From NCBI RefSeq assembly GCF_000004195.4, contig NC_030677.2, forward strand, positions 99,414,829-99,478,828: a stretch of DNA of 64,000 nucleotides, in the 5' to 3' direction. This DNA is from Xenopus tropicalis. Its lineage: Eukaryota > Chordata > Amphibia > Anura > Pipidae. The notes under the pieces are model-generated. The model made no database searches and had not been told where the DNA came from. It worked only from the letters and a program-made list of their open reading frames with translations. Numbering within the stretch: the first letter of the stretch is position 1; each line of letters opens with the position of its first letter. A program made the translations under genes and the position numbers. Shown here piece after piece: positions 46,164 through 56,509 of this stretch.

Positions 46164-48510
46164 AACAGGATACACCTAAACTTGCATTTGTTTGCAGATT
46201 ACAGCTGCAGGCCCATTAGTACATGAACCCCCTGTATCACATGTTGCTTTTTTATTGAAACTTCTGTGTTCCTTGTGTCTGTGTTGACAGTCATCTGTTT
46301 GTGTTTGTGCGTGTCTATAGTTTCTGTACTGAGTTCTAGCAGCAGTTGCACTATGTCTCAGGGGGAGGCGCTGTGTTGTGTATTTATGCAAAACAAACTG
46401 CACTGAGACAAATAAGGGAAATAGCATGACCAGCATTAGAGTAGAATATTTGTAATATCCCTGCTTTGAAAAACATGCAGATGCTTAATGGTAGACATAC
46501 AAAGTCATAATGGTGAGCAGAATGTGCTCGAGAAATAAGTGGTGATAACATTTACAAGGTCCCACAGAAGCAGTTATTGTGTCCTACGATGCTATATGAT
46601 TTTCTGTACTATGAATTTTACCCCAATGATATTTTTTAAAATGTCATCATATTATAAAATAGTATTTTGTGATTTTCTGATATTAGTTTAATTCCCCTCC
46701 ACCCAAGTTTTTATATTCATGTATTGAGTTATTCATATATTAATTTCTGTGTATTTATTATTTCTATTTCCAATGTTGTTATTCACTGGATGTTTTAAAC
46801 TGGTGTTTGGTGTTGATGGAAACAATATAAAATGACTAGGAATATTTGGGGGCAATATGGATTTACAGAAAGAAACTGAATTGCCATGATGTGTGTTAAG
46901 ATTGCATTCCCCTATTGTTAGAATTGTATTCCTGTTCACTTTTGAAATAATAATGTTTTGAAAGTTTTGGAAGTATGGAATTCTTTTCTGCTTTGTGAGG
47001 CCACACTATCCTGCCTGCTGCCCTTATCACATTAGGCATGAAGATTGCAACCTCCAAGTAACTGGCCACAGCCTCCAGAGAAGTTTCCAACTAAACTATA
47101 ATGTAAACATAGCTAATAGACCTGATTCACCTAACCAAACATCCCTTTTCTGTAGTTACGTTACATTATTTAAAAGAAAGTTTGGATACCTAGTCATCCC
47201 CCTTATTGCTTTCTCCTTAGATTAAAAACAGAGAGGGTGCTCATTCCCTCTAAATACAGGTAACTGTATGACATAGCAATGGAGCATAATAAATAAAGCT
47301 AACTGATCTGAGATGGCATTTCAAGCAAGGGGGAAGAGGTGGTGACATAGTAAACTAGTAGTAATATAGGTTTAGTATATGTAAATGCAAAACTATGTAT
47401 TATAATTACATTCAAAATGTAAAGCTTACATCTTAGTACAGCTGATTGAAATATAGAAAAAAGGAAGCAGTGCAGCTAAGTGAGAGAACACGAAAATAAG
47501 TTTAATACACTTACAGCCTGTTAACACAGTCCCGTATTTATGACAAAGAATTTAGTGGTGTTTTATAAACAGACAGAACACCCACAGGCAGTAGGAAAGG
47601 CAAGTAGTATATTATGTGCGAAATGCTGCTCCTGTGGAACAGTGCTATTATATCCCATTGGCTAAACCTGTTTAGGCCTCTAACCTGCAAGCCATAGTTA
47701 CCATGCATTGTTCTAAAATGTTCTGTATATCAGCTAAAGGCATGTACATTGCTGGGCTCCACTAGTTGGTTAGCAGCACACACTAGTGTCAGGTTTCCTT
47801 ACTTTTCTTTCTTTGGTACACTCCTTTGCTGTTCTCCCACATTCTCCTCCCAACTGCAGCTTCTGTTTGTGGATAAACACAGATCTGAAATGAGGAAGAA
47901 CCAGGTCATAAAGCTCATGTATAAATATAAACCCTAGGCACAGACCACAAAGTGGAACAGACATACGAAAAAGTGAGGAAGGTGTCAGACATAGATACCA
48001 AGTGTCAGAAGCATTCTCAGAGGATCTATAGAGACAAGAGGGGAACCCCATAAGGGATTCACTGCAATCAAAACTACACAAATTTATGGGAATGCAGGTA
48101 AGCATTATTGCTTATCATTTAACAAAGCCTATTAATTGTTTTTGTTTTGTTCTGCATCTCTCTGGTTAGGGACTAATGCGGCTGCTAAGGTCACAAACTC
48201 TGCCAACCAGATAATGGTGTTAATGACAAACTGGATAATAAATCAGAAGTTTTAAAAGAAAAATAAGAGTATTAACAAATATCTAGAGATGCACAATAAC
48301 ATGTGTAATTCAGTTAGTCCAGATGTGTGAGATACTAAGACTACTTGTATCTACAAGATACTAATGGTTTACAGTTAGGTTTATTTCCACTTTACTTATC
48401 ATTTGATTTTATATAATGTTTCTAATTATTTCATATATTTAGGTACACTGTCAAGGTTCACAAATGGTATATAAAACCCCTTCAGCCAATTATATATCAG
48501 CCAATTTATA
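46164..48510. other. Intergenic between apc2 and the connexin, nothing recognised
   Basis: No gene or bounded repeat was identified. A leader exon of the connexin could lie in this interval, but no splice donor stands out. Confidence 0.4.
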
Positions 48511-48514
48511 ATAT

Positions 48515-48810
48515 TAAGGCTGATGGCCCACAGGGAGACTAGTCACCAGTGGTGAAATCTCCGCTACCACGGACAACTAATCTCCATAAATGCCTTTCCA
48601 CCAGCAGCATTCGCAACGCAGTGAAAAGACATTCGCATTGCATAATTTTTCTGAAGCCACGCAAAGTTGCTATTGCAGGCAACTCCCTGCGACTTCGGAA
48701 GAATGAAGTGATGTGTTAGCATTTCCACCGGCCATTCATTTTATTGCTGGTGGAAAGGAATTTTAGGGAGATTAGTAACCTGCAGTAACAAAGATCAACC
48801 GCCATAAACC
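48515..48810. repeat. Frog interspersed repeat ('gggagactagtc...gggagattagta')
   Basis: The stretch begins 'cacagggagactagtcacca' and ends around 'agggagattagtaacctgca', with the internal inverted pair 'cctttccaccagcag' / 'attgctggtggaaagg'. Likely a degraded palindromic MITE. Confidence 0.55.
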
Positions 48811-49384
48811 ATCGTTCCCTCTTATTTCTTCTCATCTGTGTGTGCAAAAAAATAGTTTTGTCCACACATTTTAAACTTGTGTGTGCATTTTTGAAAACTG
48901 TGTGTTCAGATCAGAATTAATGCACTACTTGTGTACACTGGCCTCAAAATTTGTGTATGTGCACACAAGCATACACCTTAGTGGGAACATTGCCAATGAC
49001 TACTCCCCCTGTGTGCCATCAGCCTTAGAGTCTGAACTGGCTTATTTTTTCAACTTAAACTACTATCAGCTCTGTGTAGATGATATCAGACACCTCTGAA
49101 ATGTGTGTAGGAACAAAAATCCCTAACTGCCTTATATATACAGTATATATAAGCACTCCTCTGTATTTCAGAAACAAGGTTTAAAGTTTTATCAGTCTAG
49201 CAACTCATATAAACTAGTATTGGCTACTTGCTTATTTGCTGCCATAGATTACTAGACCAGCAGCAAACTTTGTACCTTTATTATATTACATTACCCCTCA
49301 AACTGCTGCATGCCCTAATTCATCTGTAGTATCATGACAAAGTGCTGTCTTCTATAAAAAAAAAAAAAAAAAAAAGGCTATTGA

Positions 49385-50215
49385 CTCAAGGGATGAGAAC
49401 ATAATTTTGCCCCTTTATAGGTCCCTGGTAAGGCCTCACCTTGAGTATGCAGTGCAGTTTTGGGCTCCAGTCCTTAAGAAGGATATTAATGAGCTGGAGA
49501 GAGTGCAGAGACGTGCAACTAAACTGGTAAAGGGGATGGAAGATTTAAACTATGAGAGTAGACTGTCAGGTTGGGGTTGTTTTCTCTTGGAAAAAGGTGC
49601 TTGTGAGGGGCATTATTACTCTGTACAAGTACATTAGATATTTGTTATTTTTTTCCCATAAAAATGATCAGCGCACCAGAGGTCACCCCTTTAGATTCGA
49701 GGAACGGAGCTTCCATTTGAAGCAGCGTAGGTGGTTTTTCACAGTGAGGGCAGTGAGGTTGGGGAATACCCTTCCTAGTGATGTGGTAATGGCAGATTCT
49801 GTTAATGCCTTTAAAGGAGAAGGAAAGGCTAAGTCACTTGGGGGTGCCAAAATGTTAGGCACCCCCAAGTGACTTAGATCGCTTACCTTGTACCCCGGGC
49901 TGGTGCCCCTGTTAGGAGAGAACAGCACCAGCCCGGGGTACCTGCAGCGAGCCTTCCTCCTTCCGTCTTCGCGCTGCCGGCGAAATCCGTGGGCCGGCGC
50001 ATGCGCAGCGAATACGGAAGAGGAAGCGCTCGCAGCTACCCCGGGCTGGTGCTGTTCTCTCAGAACAGGGGCACCAGCCCGGGGTAAAAGTATGCGATTT
50101 AAGTCACTTGGGGGTGCCTAACATTTTGGCACCCCCAAGTGACTTGGGCCTGGATGAGTTCTTGACAAGCATTGTATCCAGGACTATTGTTATACAAAAA
50201 CTACAGTTAGTATTG
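49385..50215 (+). mobile_element. CR1-type LINE 3' fragment, split by a T2 MITE
   Basis: 49407-49810 translates to the C-terminal part of a non-LTR reverse transcriptase (LYRSLVRPHLEYAVQFWAPV, LERVQRRATKLVKGMEDL, then after a frameshift ITLYKYIR and GNTLPSDVVMADSVNAF). The frame resumes after the MITE at about 50147 with 'ggcctggatgagttcttgac', the usual continuation of this protein end. A poly(A) run precedes it at 49360. It is a pseudogene fragment. Confidence 0.88.
49811..50145. mobile_element. T2/Kolobok-type MITE inserted in the CR1-like LINE
   Basis: It starts TTAAAGGAGAAGGAAAGGCT at the LINE sequence 'atgccTTTAAA' and ends 'ggcacccccaagtgactt'. The last ~20 bp of the right terminus, including TTAA, are missing. 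Long internal inverted repeats ('taccccgggctggtgc' twice, reversed) and CpG-rich sequence fill the middle. Confidence 0.88.
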
Positions 50216-50795
50216 ATGTATGGTTTATGTATGTGAGTGTATAGATAGGTCAGTATGGGTTTATATATGTGAGTGTATAGATAGGTCAGTATGGGTTTAT
50301 GTATGTGAGTGTATAGATAGGTCAGTATGGGTCTGTATGTGAGTGTATAGATAGGTCAGTATGGGTTTATATATGTGAGTGTATAGATAGGTCAGTATAG
50401 GTTTATGTATGTGAGTGTATAGATAGGTCAGTATGGGTCTGTATGTGAGTGTATAGATAGGTCAGTATGGGTCTGTATGTGAGTGTATAGATAGGTCAGT
50501 ATGGGTTTATATATGTGAGTGTATAGATAGGTCAGTATGGGTTTATGTATGTGAGTGTATAGATAGGTCAGTATGGGTCTGTATGTGAGTGTATAGATAG
50601 GTCAGTATGGGTCTGTATGTGAGTGTATAGATAGGTCAGTATGGGTTTATGTATGTGAGTGTATAGATAGGTCAGTATGGGTTTATGTATGTGAGTATAT
50701 AGAGAGGTCAGTATGGGTCTGTATGTGAGTGTATAGATAGGTCAGTATGGGTTTATGTATGTGAGTGTATAGATAGGTCAGTATAGGTTTGTCTG
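50213..50795. repeat. Minisatellite, 34-36-bp unit, about 16 copies
   Basis: The unit is 'gtgagtgtatagataggtca' followed by 'gtatgggtttatgtat' (36 bp) or 'gtatgggtctgtat' (34 bp). Long and short units alternate, so the array has a higher-order pattern. It sits at the 3' end of the CR1-like fragment and ends 150 bp before the connexin start. Confidence 0.97.
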
Positions 50796-50940
50796 TCCTG
50801 GGTTTACTTGGAAGGGTTGAAGTTGATGGACTCTGGTCTTTTTTTAACCCTTTGTAACTATGTAGCTATCACATTGTTAGCAGACTCTGTTGTAACCTAA
50901 ATTTCTCAGTACAGATATATTTCTTCATGTATTCTAGGAA

Positions 50941-51591
50941 ATGGAAACAGTCACTTGCCTTCTTACTGGAGTGTCGCATTTCACTTCAGAACTGGGCCGA
51001 ACAATCTTGATTATTCTCAGTTTCATTCGCTTTGGTATTTTGGCTGTTGGAAGTCAAACACTGTGGAAGGATGAAGAAATGGACTTCTCCTGTAATTCTA
51101 CCCAACTACTTTGCCAACCCAGTTGTTTTGATGAGTACTGCCCCATCTCTTCATTCAACTTATTTTCTCTACAGCTTGTTGTTCTTTTCACTCTCTCACT
51201 GTCCCTAATATGCTATATGCCGTCTAAATACAAGAACAGGGAGGGCAGTCTACTTGGCCACCTCCAAGGAAGAAATCAATTAAAACTACACATCCTCCAC
51301 CTCCTAAGCAGGATCCTCATTGAGAGTATTTTCATAGTAACCTTCTTTAAGGTGTCTCCAGGACTACTACAATCTGGGGTAGCACAATGTCACTCTGTGC
51401 AATGTGAGGCATTTGTCATTTGCGTGGATCTAAAAGAAGAAGCAAAACAAATGTTCAGCATTGGTTTTTGCGCAGCTTCAGCTGTGAGTGGCTTCATCTG
51501 TTTAGGAGAATTATTGAGCAGTCTGCGGTCCATTTATAAGGCAAAAAAGACATCACATACCAAACAGCCCTATAGCAAGCAGCTTTGTTAA
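50941..51591 (+). CDS. Divergent connexin (gap-junction protein), 216 residues
   Basis: The protein has the connexin plan. A short N-terminus is followed by TM1 (~20-40, TILIILSFIRFGILAVG) and extracellular loop 1 with cysteines 51, 58 and 62 in C-x6-C-x3-C spacing (SCNSTQLLCQPSC). TM2 is ~74-92, TM3 ~118-137, and loop 2 has cysteines 150, 155 and 161 in C-x4-C-x5-C spacing. TM4 is ~172-190, followed by a short basic tail. 'LWKDEEMDFSC' and 'CPISSFNLFSLQ' follow the family pattern. It would form hexameric hemichannels and cell-cell channels in the plasma membrane. It is small and lacks the usual 'SRPTEK' after loop 2 (CVDLKEEAKQMF instead), so I cannot name the subtype. All six loop cysteines are present, unlike GJE1. 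The ATG lies 3 nt after a splice acceptor (tattctag), matching the usual connexin layout of a leader exon plus one coding exon. Confidence 0.9.
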   Translation: METVTCLLTGVSHFTSELGRTILIILSFIRFGILAVGSQTLWKDEEMDFSCNSTQLLCQPSCFDEYCPISSFNLFSLQLVVLFTLSLSLICYMPSKYKNREGSLLGHLQGRNQLKLHILHLLSRILIESIFIVTFFKVSPGLLQSGVAQCHSVQCEAFVICVDLKEEAKQMFSIGFCAASAVSGFICLGELLSSLRSIYKAKKTSHTKQPYSKQLC

Positions 51592-51883
51592 TCCCTTAAT
51601 GAATAGCAAAATGCACCTGGATTAGTGGAGTTTAAGCAGATACAAAAAGCCCATTTCCAAGCCATTTTATATGTAATTAGTAATTATGTACAAGTCAGAA
51701 AACCTTTTCTCCCATTGACAGATGGGACAGTGAGAATGAGTCAGCAACGTAATGAACAAAGTCCACTTCCACATCATAAAATGTGTTCTACTTCTGCAAA
51801 CCAAGTAACTTTTTGTTCAACACTCACTGCAAGAAAGGACTAACCAGTAACTACTTTTACTACTAATTTTCTTAAACCTAGTG
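51592..51883 (+). other. Probable 3' untranslated region of the connexin
   Basis: Directly follows the stop codon; no coding frame with similarity. No clear AATAAA before the repeat at 51884, so the transcript may extend further. Confidence 0.35.
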
Positions 51884-52045
51884 GGGCTCATTTATCAACA
51901 CTGGACACATTTGCACCTAGGCTGTAACCCATAGTAACCAGTGAATAACTTTTTTTCAGCCAGTTGAAGGTAGAACAATGCATGCAAAAATGTGCTTGGT
52001 TGCCATTGGTTTCTGCCCAGGTGCAGATTTGCTCAGTGTTAAGTT
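51884..52045. repeat. Interspersed repeat ('gggctcatttatcaacactg')
   Basis: The left end 'ggggctcatttatcaacact' and right part 'gcagatttgctcagtgttaa' form weak inverted ends. The interior 'taacccatagtaaccagtga' and 'ttgccattggtttctgccc' resembles the MITE at 44636-44806. Confidence 0.6.
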
Positions 52046-54663
52046 GGACACACAGAAGCAAGATTTAAGCTGCCAATTCGGTCCCAGCCAGACTTGTCCC
52101 TGTATGAGCCCTCCCCTCTGCATTGGTGCCCATTATGACCGAAGGCCAATCGGATGAGCCCAATATAAGTGAGCACACAGGCGTAGAAAAAGGTAAATTG
52201 TACAAAGCAATTGGACATGGGGCAAACAACTGTGTGAATTATTTGGGAAATGCAGTGTTTCAAGGGCATACCCGACCGCCAAGCAGGTGTAAAGAGGCAT
52301 GTCCCCAAAATATTGCATTTTACAAATAAATCATGCAGGGGTTTACCTGTATGCAATTGCTTTGCCTCTTTCTACATTTGTTAATGGGTGGTGGGAGGTG
52401 GCAAAACCTCCAGGCTGAGCACCAAGCAGCATATGGCAGAGGGGTTGGGTGTGCTGGTGAGTCCCTCCAGTTGTATGGCCTTCTTCAATAAATGTTCACT
52501 TTGTTTTACTTCACGCTGTTTGCCATGTCATCTTGAGCAAATATGGTGTGTTATATAGTGATTATTAAAAGGGGACTATCATGAATGGGAATCTGCTTAA
52601 CTTGGCTTAGTTCTGACAGGCAGCTTGCCTTCTGAGCAGAGAGGAGAAGGAGTGGTCCAACCATTCTTGACTGACATCTAAAGTTCAACCACCCCCCCCT
52701 GCCCATCTTTCCTATATGATAGAAAACCAGAAAAATACTTTTAAGAAGGTCTAAAAATTCAACCCAATTCCCAATTACATTGGCTGACACTTTCCATCTC
52801 ACTCACCTGAGTCACTAACAAACACATGGAACTTTATTTTATTTATGAGAAAAACATGAAAGGAGCCACATATCACTTGCTTTTTGTAGCAGCAGCAATC
52901 AAGTTATTTAGCACAAAGGCCCAGCAATTTGAAACATACATGCCAAGTGAGCAGGCAGGTAATTCTGGCAGTTGTTAAATTGTAGTTAAACAAGAACTTT
53001 AGGGCATCAACTTGCACATTTCCATAAACTACAGTTTGCCTTTTGTATAACTTATAATTAAATGCTGTAGAAACAGTAACTTGTGCTACTGTTTGTGCAA
53101 TAACATTGTAGTCACTCTTTATATGTACGCAAGCTAACTGATAACAGAATATATGTCTGTTTCTTACGAATACCTGGACTGGCTATAGCAGAGTAAATGC
53201 TACAGACTTGGCTAGGTGGGCCTGATTAGACTCAGCTGACTAATGAAAGATTGAAAGCCTGGCTAGTCAGTCTACAGAAGAGCTCTGAATGACAGATTCC
53301 TGTATGTCAGATTTAGAGACACCTCTCTATGTGCCTGTACACACACAGTTGCCTGTGCAGAGGTCTGTATTATTGCTGCAGTTGACGTTTCACTGGTATG
53401 GAGGAATTCTCTTTTATACACACTTTTGTTACACCTGTATTATTAAAGTAATATCTGTATCTGCATGTGTATATTGCAGGAGGGTGACTGGCAGCTGTTC
53501 TAAGTCTGCTGGTGGGCAGCACAAAACCCAAATGCAAAAGGGCCTGAATTGCTGTGTATATATGGATATGAAGGAATTAAGCAATAAGCTGCTTTACTGT
53601 TATATGTACAAATGCAGCTTCAATAGCCCCCAGCCCAGCCCGGCTCCATTCCTTTACTTTCCCTTTGCATGTGTTTGCTGTTGAGGGGTGTGGCCTCATG
53701 ACATGTGACAGCAAATCAGCTTTCACTCTGCTCTGTCACTCACACATTTCTGCGTTACTGATGCAGGCCAGGGAGCCAGAGATTCTGGAGGGTGGGGGAT
53801 GGGAGGCTGATTCAATAATTAGCCATAACTTATATAAATTGTTAAAATGTTTGTCTAGACTTTATATTTATCTCTGTTAAGAAGGCAGTACACTCTCACA
53901 GCATGAAAATCATGCTCAAACTCCACAGTTTTGAAAAGAATATGTAAGTGTTTTAATTTAATTAAAATATAATGTACTATTGCCCTGCACTGGCCAAATT
54001 GTGTTTGTTTCACTGTGATTGTTTATAGAAAGCTTCTGTGTAGATTCTATGGGGATAGGCATTCAAGCTGAAAAATATTTATATAGCAGAACTCTGTAGA
54101 ATAAAATGTGCTTAGTTCTTACACATGAAGCGGTGCTAGAGACTGTTAAAGGCTCTACAGAACTATAAAATGAAAACTTCCCTTATATATAAATGGATAT
54201 TTGTTGCCAAGAAATAGTTAGATATTTGTAGATTCTGGAGTATCAGATACAAAATAATTTTTTGATGTTACTGGTCCTTTATTGTTAGGTCTGCTTAAGT
54301 TTTCAACAGATAATATTATGGTGCTCATACACTGGCTGTACCCCCAAGGTATCCAACCAGCCTTTGGGCCAAAGTGATATATATTGTGAGTGTGGTTAAA
54401 CAAATGCATCTCCACCTTCCTTTGTTTTGCTTGTTCTGACAACCAGAACTGCAGGAAGGAAAATGGTGTTGAAGCTCCACTTCACATTATTATCTGGTTA
54501 TACAGTTTTGAGGTTCTCTGCAATCAGACAAGGTCAAGTGATGTCAGATCAATTTCCACCCAAAATTACAATATAATATAATCGCATATATATCAAACAA
54601 ATAGTTGTAATACACTGCCAATGTAGCTGAAAATGGCCCAGGTGCATCCAAAAGTAATGAATA
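52046..54663. other. Intergenic, nothing recognised
   Basis: Several open frames of 60-131 codons exist but none shows a domain, signal or codon bias I would defend. No bounded repeat recognised. Confidence 0.4.
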
Positions 54664-54974
54664 TCCACATGCAGGGCCGGATTTGTCTTCTGGGCGCCCC
54701 TAGACCACCCCCGTTGATTGCCCCCCCCCAATGCGCATGCGCGAACGAGCGAACAACTGCTCGCCCCCCACGCCGTCCCCCCTGCGCGCCCGTGAGCGCG
54801 CATGCGCATACATTTAAAGCCCCATAAGGAGCAGTGGGGAGAAGTTCCCACTGCTCCGTATTGAAATAAACTTTAAAAATTCCGTTGCGGCGGGGCGGCA
54901 TGCCGCCCCTACATTTCTGCCGCCCTAGGCCCGGGCCTTTGTGGCCTCTCCACAAATCCGGGCCTGTCCACATG
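54664..54974. mobile_element. hAT MITE, 8-bp TSD TCCACATG
   Basis: The element is 54672-54966. Ends CAGGGCCGGATTT and AAATCCGGGCCTG are identical to the copy inside the Tc1 transposon (7906-8276). TCCACATG stands at 54664-54671 and 54967-54974. It lacks most of the 33-bp tandem units of that copy. Confidence 0.95.
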
Positions 54975-55235
54975 AAAAAATGGAGCACTCATGGGACTAA
55001 AGTCAGATCAGGTGTATGGCGTAAAATTTCGGCAAGCTGAAAAACGCTTGCTGAAAATACCGCCATGCGCCAGGTAGGCGGTGTATGGCTGTATTTTTGG
55101 CAAGCGTTTTTCAGCTTGCCAAAAATATATGCCATACGCCTGGTCTGACATTAACCTAAGAATTCATTAAAAAAGTTAATGCTGGCAAACTAACTTTTTC
55201 ATTCATTCGTAAGTCCCATGAATGCTCCATTTTTT
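54967..55235. repeat. Nested palindromic repeat
   Basis: The outer arms 'aaaaaatggagcactcatgg' (~54975) and 'ccatgaatgctccattttttt' (~55208) are inverted. Inside, 55003-55158 is a hairpin with 'cagatcaggtgtatggc' / 'gccatacgcctggtctg' ends and two 'ggcaagc' arms. This matches the style of the hairpins at 18318-18890. Confidence 0.85.
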
Positions 55236-55734
55236 TGTGTATTTATATATAAAAGGAGCACTCCCTACAAACAATTAACTGCCCAAGGTGCTGGCCAAAA
55301 ATGTATGTAAATGAAGAACAGAATGCCGCACACACAGGGACTTAAAAAAGAACAAAAAAAATCTTTATTAATCCAACATTTTGAACACTAAATATGTTCT
55401 TCTTCAGGGACAAGTTTGTCCCTTGTTCTTCATTTATACAACAAGAGGGTCCTCTGCATTTTTTTTGCTATAGTTTATACAGCAGCAGTGGCCAGCTCCA
55501 TGTTGTAGTTTCCACCCATTTGGGGGCTTAAGCCTTGGAAGCAAGCAAGTTGCAGGTAAAACTCAGTCCCTTTGTTAAATGTATACTGAAGCAATAAATA
55601 ATTAATATTAATCCGATAAAAGTGAGTGTAGGACTGGCCAGACCAGGGGTGATTTTGACATAGTTGGCAAGCTTGAAGTTTATTGCAATATATATGGACA
55701 AACAATCCCTGTTTTGCTTAAAGGGGAGGGCATT
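55236..55734. other. Intergenic; interspersed repeat remnant
   Basis: 55355-55440 ('aaaatctttattaatccaac', 'ttcttcttcagggacaagtt') looks like the end of a LINE- or DNA-type repeat. No gene. Confidence 0.4.
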
Positions 55735-56200
55735 TCTTGTATGTATGTATATTTTTATTTATAAAGCGCTACTTATGTACGCAGCGCTGTACAGTAGAAT
55801 ACATTAATACAAACAGGGGGTTAATAAGATAATAGATAAATACAAAGTATAACAATAAATACAAATAAGTACAAGATACAGTTGCAATAAGTTAAGAGTC
55901 AAAGACACAAGAGGATGGAGGTCCCTGCCCCGTAGAGCTTACAATCTATATGGGAGGGTAACTTACAGACACAAATAGGCAAATATAAGTGCTGTAGGTC
56001 ACAGTGGGTAACACTACAATATAAGTGCTGATTCACAGATCAGGTGCTGGGCGAGTGCTCCAAAAAGGTAGTCTTTTAGTTTGGTATTAAAAAGACTGAG
56101 GGAGGATTCTCTCCGGAGGAAATCAGGGAGGGCATTCCAAATGTAAGGGGCAGAAAGGTTTAAGGCGGGAAGCAGCAGTAGTGTTGGGGGGCGCAATCAA
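55735..56200 (-). mobile_element. 5'-truncated LINE (L2/CR1 type), - strand copy
   Basis: This copy has the same 3' end as 45540-46163 in reverse: 'tttatttataaagcgctact' at 55754 preceded by a short (ATGT)n. The protein end survives at 56014-56196 (PALNLSAPYIWNALPDFLRR, ESSLSLFNTKLKDYLFGA). The 5' part is missing. Confidence 0.88.
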
Positions 56201-56509
56201 GCGATTGCACAGAATGTCTCAATGTCCTATATATTGATAATGGGTGAGTGCAGAAGATCTCTTGTTGATGTCTATATGAATTTTGTGGTCACAGCCTCAT
56301 TGCGCCCCCATTTTTTTGGCAATATATATATAATATATAAAGGAAGGTAACTGTGAGGGTTATGAAGTGGCTTGGAACTTTGACAGTGCCACAAATATAA
56401 TTTTAAAAATAAGTGTCAATGAGCAAGTAGCAACCCCTCTATTAAAACTTTTCATAATCTTATAAATTATCTAAATAAAACTGTACAGGGCTAAGACTAA
56501 ATGGTAGGG

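Noticed and set aside
53289..53684. 131-codon + frame upstream of 53.7 kb
   Set aside because: No domain, no signal, no splice context; typical chance frame.
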